Shown in pieces: positions 46,946 to 56,699 of a stretch of 64,000 nt of DNA. The notes under the pieces were generated by a model that was not told the DNA's origin, did no database searches, and saw nothing but the letters and a program-made list of their open reading frames with translations. Every line of letters begins with the position of its first letter. The stretch's first letter is position 1. The position numbers and the translations under genes are program-made. Source of the DNA: Gnetum montanum (taxonomy: Eukaryota; Streptophyta; Gnetopsida; Gnetales; Gnetaceae); assembly GCA_015680685.1 (NCBI GenBank), contig MNCI01027040.1:118648-182647 (forward strand). The letters run 5' to 3'.

Positions 46946-48265
46946 CCACCTCTACTAATCATTGAAGGCCCTCAGTTCTTTCTATGTTTTTGTTTTACAT
47001 ATTTTTGTTTTGCATAGTTCTTTAATTTTTTTTTTGTTTTACACCATCATTCATATTTTTTACCATTTCTTTGTGTGTTTACTTTATTTTTTTCAGCACC
47101 CAATAAGTGTTCATGATGGTGGTATGAATAATATCATATTGATTGCTAATTTTTGGATTTTACCTTTGAAGGATGATGTTGATATTATGGTATGGTTCTT
47201 ATTGATTAAATAGGCAATGAGCCCATGTCGTTCCTACATCCATAAAAACCTATGGTCTTCCTTGGCTTGGAACTATACAAGTTCCTTTTTCTAATAAAAC
47301 TGTTAATGAAGTGGTGGTTGAGTATTTCTCAAACTAAGGAAGGACTCAAGGGATGAAAAGGATATGACTTCAAGGGGATTCGATGCATTTGTACTGACTA
47401 TTCTCTTGAGTCCTTGGATGCTTTTTCCTTGGGTTTTCCACCATTCTAACCATTCATCAAATCACTAGAAGCTGAGTGCATAAAAATAAGTCTTTGCATG
47501 GTGTGGTTCTCATGTGAAAAACACAAAAAAAAATAGTGAGAATTCAAAGCACACCCCTTAGACACAATAATGCAATTGGGCTACATGCACTAGTTATGGC
47601 ACTGGAAAGACATGTTACCCATGCGTAAAGGTTCCCTCTAACTAAGGCCCTTTCTTACTTCTTGGTTCTCCATCTTACTCTCCTTAGAATGGTGGTGACA
47701 TTTTGTAGGGGCATTCTTGTTGCTTCAAGAGGATAGGTTGGTCAAATGTGTTGATGCGAGATCATTGAATGAGGATTGTTGAGCCTAGATTTGGAATGAG
47801 TTCTACTTGATCACATTAACCATAAAACACACAAGGGACTTTACACAACCTTGTTCTTGGCTTTCCATTCCATTCTCTCCTCTCCACCTTTCTTTTCCAT
47901 TTTTTACCTCATTGCCAATTTTATCATTAGTCCATACCTTAGTTGATGCATCGTTTTTCCTTGGTAATTTCTTGTGGGTAAGTTTTTAACTCTTGCTTCC
48001 AAATGACATTCCTAGAGCCTATGGACTCTTTGGGTTGTAGGTCTATCAGGGCATCAAAGGCATAAGCTTGCTTTGGGGAGGACCCACTAGCATTCCTTTT
48101 TGGTGCACTTTTTGACTTCTTTCCCTTAAACATTTTTCTACAATTAACAATTTTTGTTTCATCCCCATCCATGAAATCCATTTTATTAGCATTTTCATTG
48201 TTACTTTTCTCCATATTTCTTATTCCTTATCTTTTTCCATCCTATCGCTACCGAAGGTTTTCTCT
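46946..48265 (+). other. Element D region downstream of integrase
   Basis: Opens with a T-rich stretch of TTTTGTTTTACAT-like phrases (46980-47100). The remainder aligns with B (26115-27304) and the complement of C (28734-30000). No intact frame is recognised. Confidence 0.6.
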
Positions 48266-48279
48266 TAGTCATGGGGGCC
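48266..48279 (+). promoter_or_regulatory. Second polypurine-like motif of element D
   Basis: TAGTCATGGGGGCC, about 585 bp before the 3' LTR. It corresponds to 28653-28665 of C. Confidence 0.5.
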
Positions 48280-48389
48280 CTAGCATAATTTTTTCACAAT
48301 TTTTTCAACTTTTTCTAACCCCAACACCTTAGGTAGTCACTAGTGTTAAACCTCCAAAATCAATATCTACCATAACCACAACTCAACCA

Positions 48390-48710
48390 ATGCACTTTAC
48401 ATCGAGGCAAGGTATCAACTGCATTGTGATTTATCTACCCTTTCTCATTTGTGATTATGTTGTGTGTGTAGATGATGATCGTACAACAATGGACTGGGCT
48501 TGGAGGAAACACTCAGGATGGACTAGAACTGGAACTTTTACGAAAGGAGAAAGATTGGTGGCGTGGCTATGGATAAACAATGGAGAGCGCAATCTTGGCA
48601 TCGGTAGCAACACGTCTTATTCTTTTCTCTCTCTCTCCTTCTCTCCAAGCTGCCAAATAAGGCTAGATGTCATTATGTATAGTGTTCACTTTTGTGGTCA
48701 TGAACACTAG
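48390..48710 (+). other. Element D conserved downstream open frame
   Basis: 106 open codons with similarity to C (28283-28733), strongest at LVAWLWINNGERNLGIGS. Not recognised as any known domain. A candidate 60-nt intron (48412-48471, CAAG-GTATC to GTGTAG) would keep the frame if removed. It may be a small extra protein, an untranslated conserved region, or chance openness. Confidence 0.35.
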
Positions 48711-48848
48711 TGCTGTCATGTATTGTCTTGTTGATTCGTTCACCGGGCATGTTAAGTCTGTCACCCCATACCATAGTCAATGGTCATTCAATCAATAATC
48801 CCATACCTTTCTAATATTTTGTAAGAAACTCAAGGACGAGTTTTCATT

Positions 48849-48862
48849 CAGTCATGGGGGTA
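48849..48862 (+). promoter_or_regulatory. Polypurine tract of element D
   Basis: CAGTCATGGGGGTA, immediately before the 3' LTR start TGATGAAC. Expected primer for plus-strand DNA. Confidence 0.8.
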
Positions 48863-49204
48863 TGATGAACTGCGATATCATGTATGAGATATCACGTTTG
48901 CAATATCGAATTAGTCATGCGATGTCGAATACTCGATATCATGGCCTGTCTCCTTGCCTATAAATGAGAGGCAATGCCCTTAGTTTCAATAGTTAGAAGT
49001 TAGTCCCTTATCCAAACTCTTGCCATTTTTCCCTCCAGAGTTAGAATTATTTCTATGTGCCTGCAGTAGGAGTCATAGAGGAAACAGATCTTTATTCGAG
49101 CATTGTGTACGTGAGCACACTTTGTGTATGGAAATAAAGATGAACTTTATGATAAACCTTGCAGCATATAGAATGATTAATTAGTGTTGATTATTATTTA
49201 ATGC
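48863..49204 (+). repeat. Element D 3' LTR, part before F
   Basis: Matches the start of the 5' LTR, with GATATC palindromes (48872-48945), TATAAATG near 48958 and the ATCTTTATT...AATAAAGAT pair (about 49087-49141). It stops at AATGC, where F is inserted, and continues at 55028. Confidence 0.9.
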
Positions 49205-49663
49205 TGTTGATGCGTAAATTTTGGACACGCCGCCAACACCTGTGAAAACTCGTTTTAGGAGACTATCACCTAGGGTGCCTCCAGTATGGGTACGGAAACT
49301 CAGGAATAGTCTCAGCTGGAAAGGGCTATGTGACAAAACAATAATAACAATATTTTAAACAAAATATTAAAAACTTAAATTATTTTTGCCTTTTTCCTCA
49401 TATCGCTGCAAAAGAAAAAAAAAACAAAATAGGATAATCATCATGGGTCATAAGTCATGGGTGGATGCTTGATCAATGTTTTAAAATCTATTTTTTTATG
49501 GGCCAATGAAGCCCACTAGCACATGGATAGTGACCATGTGCAAGCTCATGGCGCTCTATTTTTAATTTTTTAATTTTATATTTTTATTTTTTATTTTTTA
49601 TTTTTATTATAAACTCGTTCAAACAAGGCCCTATGCTTAGCATGGGTGAGATTGGCCTCAACA
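49205..49663 (-). repeat. Element F 3' LTR (internally deleted)
   Basis: 459 bp. It agrees with 54074-55027 except that the segment equivalent to 54251-54757 is absent. The break is at 49381, where the sequence passes directly from AACTTAAATT to ATTTTTGCC. The lost part contains the TATA box and probable transcription start. Confidence 0.88.
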
Positions 49664-49685
49664 CTTAGCCCCCAAACTACGGATT
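49664..49685 (-). promoter_or_regulatory. Polypurine tract of element F
   Basis: On the minus strand GTAGTTTGGGGGCTAAG lies directly before the LTR start TGTTGAGG. It is the likely plus-strand primer. Confidence 0.6.
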
Positions 49686-49865
49686 TCATGCAAGTGCAAG
49701 AACTAGATAATTTTGAATGAAAATGCAAATGGTGGGGAAACAAAAACAACATAAAACAAGAAATGCAAACTTGAAAGTAAAATATAATGTTCTAAACATG
49801 ATCAAAATAGCTAAATAATCGAAAGAGACACCGACATAGGCCATCCAAACAACCATTAAAATCTA

Positions 49866-50547
49866 NNNNNNNNNNNNNNNNNNNNNNNNNNNNNNNNNNN
49901 NNNNNNNNNNNNNNNNNNNNNNNNNNNNNNNNNNNNNNNNNNNNNNNNNNNNNNNNNNNNNNNNNNNNNNNNNNNNNNNNNNNNNNNNNNNNNNNNNNNN
50001 NNNNNNNNNNNNNNNNNNNNNNNNNNNNNNNNNNNNNNNNNNNNNNNNNNNNNNNNNNNNNNNNNNNNNNNNNNNNNNNNNNNNNNNNNNNNNNNNNNNN
50101 NNNNNNNNNNNNNNNNNNNNNNNNNNNNNNNNNNNNNNNNNNNNNNNNNNNNNNNNNNNNNNNNNNNNNNNNNNNNNNNNNNNNNNNNNNNNNNNNNNNN
50201 NNNNNNNNNNNNNNNNNNNNNNNNNNNNNNNNNNNNNNNNNNNNNNNNNNNNNNNNNNNNNNNNNNNNNNNNNNNNNNNNNNNNNNNNNNNNNNNNNNNN
50301 NNNNNNNNNNNNNNNNNNNNNNNNNNNNNNNNNNNNNNNNNNNNNNNNNNNNNNNNNNNNNNNNNNNNNNNNNNNNNNNNNNNNNNNNNNNNNNNNNNNN
50401 NNNNNNNNNNNNNNNNNNNNNNNNNNNNNNNNNNNNNNNNNNNNNNNNNNNNNNNNNNNNNNNNNNNNNNNNNNNNNNNNNNNNNNNNNNNNNNNNNNNN
50501 NNNNNNNNNNNNNNNNNNNNNNNNNNNNNNNNNNNNNNNNNNNNNNN
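49866..50547. other. Assembly gap (682 N)
   Basis: Run of N inside element F, between the end of the long frame and the 3' LTR. The true length and content are unknown. Some of F's 3' sequence may be hidden here. Confidence 0.99.
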
Positions 50548-50799
50548 TAAAATATAAAGCGGATTTTATAGTATTATATTATAATAATAGTAAATTATAT
50601 TATACCTACATTATTTTCCAATGGTGTTAAGATGACCCAATATCAAGTAACTCAAATGACAAATGTTTATTAAAATCATATGAAAAACACAATAATCAAA
50701 ACAATATGCTAAGAAAGAAATGATAGAAATGCAAGAAAAATATTGAAATGCAACAATATACATATGAAATGCAAAGAAAAAGGGGAAGAAAACATGCAA

Positions 50800-53691
50800 C
50801 TAAGAATCTACAAGATGCCCATGTGGGGTACTTGAGTAGAAATGTTTCAAATAAAATGCATTAAAATTCTCATTCAACCTATATCCTTGCAAATCAGCAA
50901 CCTTGAACACATTTGGGGCAGTGATGTCTACAATTTGGAATGGACTTGTCCATATAGGTGAAAACTTAGTTTGAGGGCCAGTTTGACCAGACACTCTATC
51001 TCTCTTAAGGACTAGATCACCTACTTGGAGATTATTAGCTGCATATTTTTTATTGAACCATCTCTTGACAATTTGTTGATGCTTAAGATTATGAAAATCA
51101 AGACCTACTTTTATCTTGCTTGATTGTTTCCTATAAAGTTTTTCCTTAATATAAGTTTCAATGATAGGTCTAGGTCTTGGTGGGTGATCAGATATAGCTT
51201 TTCTAGGATAATGTTTCATGGATGTATTGTTAAAATTTAGCACACCTTCAAATGTTTTAAGAGGTGAGGTCTTATTTATATCTTTGTCTTCCCCTAAAGG
51301 TGATGGATCACTTAGACAAAATCCATCGTGTTGTTGATAAGGTAAGGTGTCTCCATAGTTTTCTTCACCTTCTCTAGAACTTTGATAGGATTTGATGGGG
51401 TCTGCATAAGAGATAGGACTTTTTGTAGTTCCACTTACATAGTCATTTTCAACATGTTCACTACACTCAACCTCAATAACCCCAACATAAAGATTAGCAT
51501 TTCGATCTTCCAAAGATTGATTTTGTTGATCCAAGTTTGTTACTACTTGTTTGTAGAAGGGTTCTTGGGGTATAGTCATGTATTCAGATTTTCCTTTGAT
51601 AGGGATCAATAATTCCGAGAAATCTGACCTAAAGAAGCCCCCAAACTTAGCTCCAAAAGTTCTAGATAATAGCACACCATATGTGGGTGTCATGTCAACT
51701 ACTAGGATATCCGTATAACATGTAAATGTAGGGTATTGCTTAAGTTGTACTTTTGCTCCTTTTAATAACCCTACTACAGGTACGCTAGATCCATCAAGTT
51801 GAATCACACTTTTAGTTTGTGGTATCATTTGTGCTCCTAAGGTGTTACAAATGTCAAGAGGCATAACACTAACAGTTGCACCTGAATCCATTAAACAGTT
51901 ATGGACATTCTTTCCTAAAATAATCAAAGTGGTTAGGAAAGGGGGATGATCCTTTTTGCTAGACATGGAATTATTCACGTTTTGTACTGATAACGTGTTA
52001 GGACTTTCTGCAAAGTGAACTTGCCTTTCGGGAATTGGGGATTTTTCTCTTTGGGCTACAGGTATATGAACCATATCCCGAATCACTTCTTTCATTTCGT
52101 TAAAGTGTAGGAGGTCATACATCGAAATGTTGGCTTTAACTCTTTTTAAGTCCTCAACCAAATCATAATTCTTATGTTCATCTTTGGCTTCTTGTTGAGA
52201 TGGAACTCTCCTAAGTACAGATGGGGGGTTTGGTTGTTGTGGGGCAATTACTTGGGATGACCCAGATTGATTGTTTGCATTTTGAATAGGAACTCTTTTG
52301 TTTGGAGGTGTATATAAATTATTCCTAGTTTGTTGTTGTGTAGTATTCATAATGTCACTGATTTTGCGGTAGCAAGTGTTGTGTGGGTTAGGGTCACCTA
52401 CCATAACATGTTCTAACAAGGAAACCTCTTCATTTTCTCTCTCATGAGGTACATCAAGAACCATGATAGGGGTTTTCCCATTTTGTTGCCCTTGGGTATT
52501 GTCACCATACAATGCCATGAATTGAGGACAAGTCTTTTCGAAATGTTGCCTCATATTATGAAGATGACAATAATCATCGTTGATTGATGCACTTGGTTTT
52601 TTTGGTTGTATAGGGCCTTTGTTATTGTTTCTCTTGAGCTCGACCACTTCATTGGATAGTTTTTCTAGTGAAGTCAGTATTTGGGTCATTTGATTTTGAG
52701 TTTGGGTTAGTGGTTCAAGAGAATTTGATGTCCCGTTTGAGTTGATAATGGATTGAATCAAGGCTTTCGATTGGTCATCATTCAAACCAGTGTTGGGTGG
52801 TAAGAATGAAGAGGACATGGGGCCTTGTGAGTAATTACTTAAAGGTTGAGTTGATTGAAAAGGAGAAATAGCTTGAGGCATAACATTAGACATTTGAAAA
52901 GTTGGTAGGAGTGGATTTGATTGCATAGGGTTACTAACACTCATCATCCCAAATTGTGTTTGGATGCTATTCATAAAAGTTATTTGCTCTAATTCCATAG
53001 CTTTTGACATTGCACCTTGTATTTCCATTATGTTGGGATCAGATTTGATAGCATAAGCGATGAATGGATCAATGGTAGAGAGATAGAAATTAAGGATACC
53101 ATCTGGTTGTGGTCGCATCTCATTTGGCACATAGGCAAGTTGATGAAGGAATCTAAGGTTATAATCCCTAACATTTTCCCTAGGTAGCTTTCTTAGGCTG
53201 GTAAAGTTGCTTGATGCGATAGCAGGGCTAGTAAATTTGTCAAATTGATTCAAGAACTTATTTTTGAATTCTTGCCATGTGTTAATAGAGGCATCAGGAA
53301 GCATTAAGAACCATTGGGTTGCTTTGGTCCTAAATGTTGTTACAAACACTCCACATGCCACATCATTATGTACAATGTTGTGGATCCCTAATAAGGTTTC
53401 AAAACATTGTATGTGTTGGCGGGCATCATTCGTAGGGGTTGTAGGATCGAAGAACAAGTTTATGTTTTGAAGGGATTTTGGTATGTCATGATAATTGTGA
53501 AAGTTAAAAGGGTTTCTTACTAAGGGAGCTGGGGGTTGATGGGCTGCCATCTTAGTCCGAGGTTTCTTAGGAATTGAACTTGGAAAAAGTAAAGCTTGTT
53601 GTTTTCTCAAAGTAAATTGACGAGTAGTTGGTTGACTAGGGGTAGGAGTATGACTTCTTTGTTGAGATACTCCATAAGAAAAGTCACTCAT
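50800..53691 (-). CDS. Element F polyprotein: Gag, protease and integrase C-terminal domain fused in one frame
   Basis: 963 codons, MSDFSYGVSQ...GHLVDS, no internal stop. Residues about 60-235 are a retrotransposon Gag core (TKATQWFLMLPDASINTWQE, FKNKFLNQF, LRFLHQLAYVPNEM). A knuckle with C375-X2-H378-X4-H383-X4-C388 follows, the CHHC variant known in plant gypsy Gags. Residues about 590-700 are the aspartic protease with CLMDSGATVSVMP (D602-S603-G604) and a YGVLLSRTF flap region. Residues about 840-955 are an integrase C-terminal domain (LQVGDLVLKRDRV, FSPIWTSPFQIVDI). The RT, RNase H and integrase core that belong between them are missing, yet the frame is kept. Such a product could package RNA and bind integrase supplied by a partner element, but could not copy itself. 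Confidence 0.85.
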   Translation of the reverse strand: MSDFSYGVSQQRSHTPTPSQPTTRQFTLRKQQALLFPSSIPKKPRTKMAAHQPPAPLVRNPFNFHNYHDIPKSLQNINLFFDPTTPTNDARQHIQCFETLLGIHNIVHNDVACGVFVTTFRTKATQWFLMLPDASINTWQEFKNKFLNQFDKFTSPAIASSNFTSLRKLPRENVRDYNLRFLHQLAYVPNEMRPQPDGILNFYLSTIDPFIAYAIKSDPNIMEIQGAMSKAMELEQITFMNSIQTQFGMMSVSNPMQSNPLLPTFQMSNVMPQAISPFQSTQPLSNYSQGPMSSSFLPPNTGLNDDQSKALIQSIINSNGTSNSLEPLTQTQNQMTQILTSLEKLSNEVVELKRNNNKGPIQPKKPSASINDDYCHLHNMRQHFEKTCPQFMALYGDNTQGQQNGKTPIMVLDVPHERENEEVSLLEHVMVGDPNPHNTCYRKISDIMNTTQQQTRNNLYTPPNKRVPIQNANNQSGSSQVIAPQQPNPPSVLRRVPSQQEAKDEHKNYDLVEDLKRVKANISMYDLLHFNEMKEVIRDMVHIPVAQREKSPIPERQVHFAESPNTLSVQNVNNSMSSKKDHPPFLTTLIILGKNVHNCLMDSGATVSVMPLDICNTLGAQMIPQTKSVIQLDGSSVPVVGLLKGAKVQLKQYPTFTCYTDILVVDMTPTYGVLLSRTFGAKFGGFFRSDFSELLIPIKGKSEYMTIPQEPFYKQVVTNLDQQNQSLEDRNANLYVGVIEVECSEHVENDYVSGTTKSPISYADPIKSYQSSREGEENYGDTLPYQQHDGFCLSDPSPLGEDKDINKTSPLKTFEGVLNFNNTSMKHYPRKAISDHPPRPRPIIETYIKEKLYRKQSSKIKVGLDFHNLKHQQIVKRWFNKKYAANNLQVGDLVLKRDRVSGQTGPQTKFSPIWTSPFQIVDITAPNVFKVADLQGYRLNENFNAFYLKHFYSSTPHGHLVDS

Positions 53692-54055
53692 AAAATGAAA
53701 AATAACAGGAAATGTAAAATGCTAATAAACTGTGAAAATTAAAGAAAATGAAAAAAAAAAACATTTCAATGCTATATTTTTTTTATTTTTTAAAAGTAAA
53801 ATTGAAATTACAAAATTTAAGAAAAGTAAATTAAAAGTAAAATAATTTAAATCACCTCAATTAAATTTCAGAAAAACAAATTAAAAAGGATTGTTAGAAT
53901 ATAAATTGGAGACTTGAAAATGAAACTAAAATAAAGCAATAAAACTGAAAATAGGGAGGCAAAAATTAAATAGACGGTAATAAAAAATATGATAATTTTT
54001 TTTAAAAAAAAGAAAAATAAAAGGAAAATAAAGAAAAGGTTGAGAAACTGCCCTC
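53692..54055 (-). other. Element F leader
   Basis: A-rich, non-coding 360 bp between the start codon of the polyprotein and the primer site. No other frame is supported. Confidence 0.6.
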
Positions 54056-54073
54056 CTTCTAGCCCCAAAAAGG
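54056..54073 (-). other. Candidate primer-binding site of element F
   Basis: Minus strand next to the 5' LTR reads CCTTTTTGGGGCTAGAAGG. A TGG-starting primer site would begin about six bases in (TGGGGCTAGAAGG). It is unlike the tRNA-Asp type of B-E; the tRNA cannot be named. Confidence 0.35.
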
Positions 54074-55027
54074 TGTTGATGCGTAAATTTTGGACACGCT
54101 GCCAACACCTGTGAAAAATCGTTTTAGGAGACTATCGCCTAGGGCGCCTCCCATATGGGTACGGAAACCCGGGAATAGTCTCAGCTGGAAAGGGCTATGT
54201 GACAAAACAATAATAACAATATTTTAAACAAAATATTAAAAACTTAAATTTGATTTTAGGAACGTTCTGTTATGTTTCAAAAAACATATAAAAATCAAAA
54301 TTAAACATTTGTGTAGTTTTGAGTAAAATAAATAACACAAAATAAAACTTCAAATTAAAAATAAAAATTTATCTGGTGCTCTAAGCAAAAGGAAAATTCA
54401 GCTACTCGTCTTCCCGGTGTCGGCTTGGTCTCTACTGTGTGGGCAGAAAAGAAAACAGGAAAGAAAATGCGTTTGTTTCATGCACGAGAGACTTGCGGCT
54501 CTTAAATAGAAAAATCCTACGAGAGACTTGTAGCTCTTAAACAACAAAAAAGAAAAAAGAAAAAAAATGCTCGCTGTTTGAACAGAAAATCCTCTCCGAT
54601 GGTGACCTTAAAATCCCCTGATCGTTGTTAGAGAATAGGCGCAGGCGTTGGCTGCCGGCTTCCCCCCTCGCTCTAAACTCTAGCTTCCTCCCTCTTTATA
54701 GTGGTCTTGTAGGAGAAAACCCTAACCCTAAATTACCGGCCACCTTTGCTGTGAATTATTTTTGCCTTTTTCCTCATATCGCTGCAAAAGAAAAAAAAAT
54801 AGGATAATCATCATGGATCATAAGTCATGGGTGGATGCTTGATCAATGTTTTAAAATCTATTTTTTTTATGAGCCAATGAAGCCCACTAGCACATGGACA
54901 GTGACCATGTGCAAGCTCATGGTGCTCTATTTTTAATTTTTTAATTTTATATTTTTATTTTTTATTTTTATTATAAACTCGTTCAAACAAGGCCCTATGC
55001 CTAGCATGGGTGAGATTGGCCTCAACA
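54074..55027 (-). repeat. Element F 5' LTR (full length)
   Basis: 954 bp. Contains the 507-bp segment missing from the other LTR, with the promoter and a plant telobox-like AAACCCTAACCCTAAA at 54717-54732. Confidence 0.9.
54694..54700 (-). promoter_or_regulatory. TATA box of element F 5' LTR
   Basis: Minus strand TATAAAG in the context CACTATAAAGAGGGAGG, about 330 bp into the LTR and followed by a CT/GA-rich stretch. Likely core promoter; absent from the 3' LTR. Confidence 0.6.
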
Positions 55028-55504
55028 GCTTTCCTAGTTAATTAATGATTCCTCTCACCTTACAACTCTCTTAGTTAAATACACTTAGTATGATCACTTC
55101 GAGCATGCGTGTAGCACTTGGTAACCTAGTAATGATTAGCGTTTGGTAATCCTAGCAGTGTTGCATTAGTTCAGGATGTGTACGGCAAGTGGGAATAGAT
55201 ACTGGTGTTAGGAGTACTTAGAACATAGTTAATGAATAATTAAATTAGATTAGTTACTTAGTTATTTCTCTCTCACCTCATTAGTGCAGGATATAAAACG
55301 CATAAAAGCCATAAAAATCATATGCCTCAAGCTTACTTAACCATACAACTGTGACATACAAGTAAGTTTGGGAAGACAACGATTAATCAACCCTTTATTG
55401 TTCCACAGGGGCACATAGGCACTTAGTCCTTGGAATTCAACCGGATCATGCATGAAATGCTTGTATTCATATGGTTGAGCATAGGGGTACCTCGCCGCTC
55501 ATCA
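55028..55504 (+). repeat. Element D 3' LTR, part after F
   Basis: Resumes GCTTTCCTAGTTAATTAA exactly where the 5' LTR (40110 onward) continues, and ends CGCTCATCA. The TTATT duplication follows at 55505. Confidence 0.9.
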
Positions 55505-55509
55505 TTATT
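55505..55509. repeat. Target-site duplication TTATT, right copy, of element D
   Basis: Identical to 39767-39771. Confidence 0.9.
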
Positions 55510-56420
55510 CTGTTCAACATGAATATTTTGTGTAGTAATATATGTCATGTAATCAGTAATCCATGACTTAGTGTTGAATCTATATCATAGTTAACTTTGT
55601 GAATAAATTTTCATTGGGAAATTTATTTGATATTGGTTCATCATATTCTTAAGGTTCTAATCTTAATCTTGACAAGTGATCTGCTACAACATTCTAAGTT
55701 CCTTTCTTATCAATCATTATGATGTCAAATTCTTGCAAGATAATGAACCATCTTATCAGTCTTGGACTTATTTCTAGTTAATCATATATGGAGAAATCAT
55801 CCATAAATACTTTAACTTCATTACCAATATGTTTCTAGAAGATGCTTAATATGACCCTCTAGAAGGTAGCAGGAGCATTATACAAGCCAAAAGGCATTTT
55901 CTTATATGCAAACGTCCCCCATGAACTAGTGAACATGGTCTTCTCCTAATCTTTTAGTGCAATGCAAATTTGATTGTGCCCACTATATCCATCTAGGAAA
56001 CTATAGTACTAATTTCCTGCAATGGTATCTAGGACTTAGTTAACAAATGATAGAGGAAAATGGTCCTTTAATGTTGCCATGTTCAACAATTAGAAGTTAA
56101 TGTAAACTCTCCACTTGCCACCTTTCTTTGGAACAATGACTAATGAGCTAACCTATTCACTATTTGCTATGAGATGGATGAATCCAACTTTCAATAGTTT
56201 TTCCAACTCTTGTTGGATAACTTCTTTAAGTTTGGGGTTTAATCTTCTTTGAGGTTTATAGTGTGGTTTTATGGTTGGATCTATATAGATTTAGTATTAA
56301 TAGATTTGTGAATTGATGCTAGTGATTTCATCTTAGGACCATGTAAATGTAGTTGGCCATTTGTTTATCACTTTCAATAGTTTTAACTTTTGCTCTATAT
56401 TAATATTGACATTTATGATT
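55510..56420 (-). pseudogene. Element E reverse transcriptase with RNase H deleted (broken)
   Basis: Minus-strand frames read LNPKLKEVIQQELEKLL, LVIVPKKGGKWRVYINF, LLNMATLKDHFPLSFVN, YYSFLDGYSGHNQICIALKD, KMPFGLYNAPATF and the catalytic VFMDDFSIYD. Within a few codons of that motif the frame jumps to SPRLIRWFIILQEFDIIMID, the end of RNase H, then VVADHLSRLR. Against D (44735 to 45395) about 660 bp is gone: RT thumb and most of RNase H. Integrase continues at 39766 on the far side of D. Confidence 0.75.
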
Positions 56421-56699
56421 ACCAGTTTTTTAGTTTTTAGAAAATAATATTCTAATTCATTCATTAAGGCCTTTAGTTCTAGAAATTCTAGTTTGTACTT
56501 CTCTAGTATGTTGAAGTGTCCTCATTCAATGTCTTCCTCCTATTGTGATTTCAGGTAAGGAGGTTATCTTTTTAATTATTCTAACATGTTTATTTCTTTG
56601 ACATATGCACTTGTAATTTTGTTCAAAGGTTATAAGCATATGTTAGATTCTACTTCTTTTCTAGTGATCAACCATTGGATGCCTTCTTGTCTAGTGGTT

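Larger units (their letters stand above)
49205..55027 (-). mobile_element. Element F: non-autonomous gypsy element with an intact Gag-protease-integrase-tail frame
   Basis: 5.8 kb, inserted in the D 3' LTR. LTRs start TGTTGATGCG and end GGCCTCAACA on the + strand (inverted ends TGTTGA/TCAACA): 49205-49663 and 54074-55027. The internal part holds a single 963-codon minus-strand frame and an assembly gap. RT, RNase H and the integrase core are absent. The two LTRs differ by roughly 3 percent outside a 507-bp deletion (my hand count). No clean 5-bp duplication is seen at the ends (AATGC left, GCTTT right; intact site AATGCTTTCC). Confidence 0.9.
39772..55504 (+). mobile_element. Element D: Athila/Tat-like gypsy retrotransposon, nested in E and interrupted by F
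   Basis: LTR 39772-40572, primer site, gag, protease, RT, RNase H, integrase, downstream region, polypurine tract, and 3' LTR split by F (48863-49204 and 55028-55504). Exact TTATT duplication. Without F it is 9.9 kb. It is the most complete member of the clade here, yet every frame carries stops. Confidence 0.92.

Noticed and set aside
48860-49000. Start of a separate element at 48863 and a solo LTR at 55028-55504
   Set aside because: The two pieces are one D 3' LTR interrupted by F: the sequence resumes at the same point as in the D 5' LTR, and the exact TTATT duplication lies at 39767 and 55505.
54717-54732. Telomere-like AAACCCTAACCCTAAA, considered as an interstitial telomere
   Set aside because: Only about two units, located inside the LTR of element F; better read as a telobox-type promoter motif or chance.
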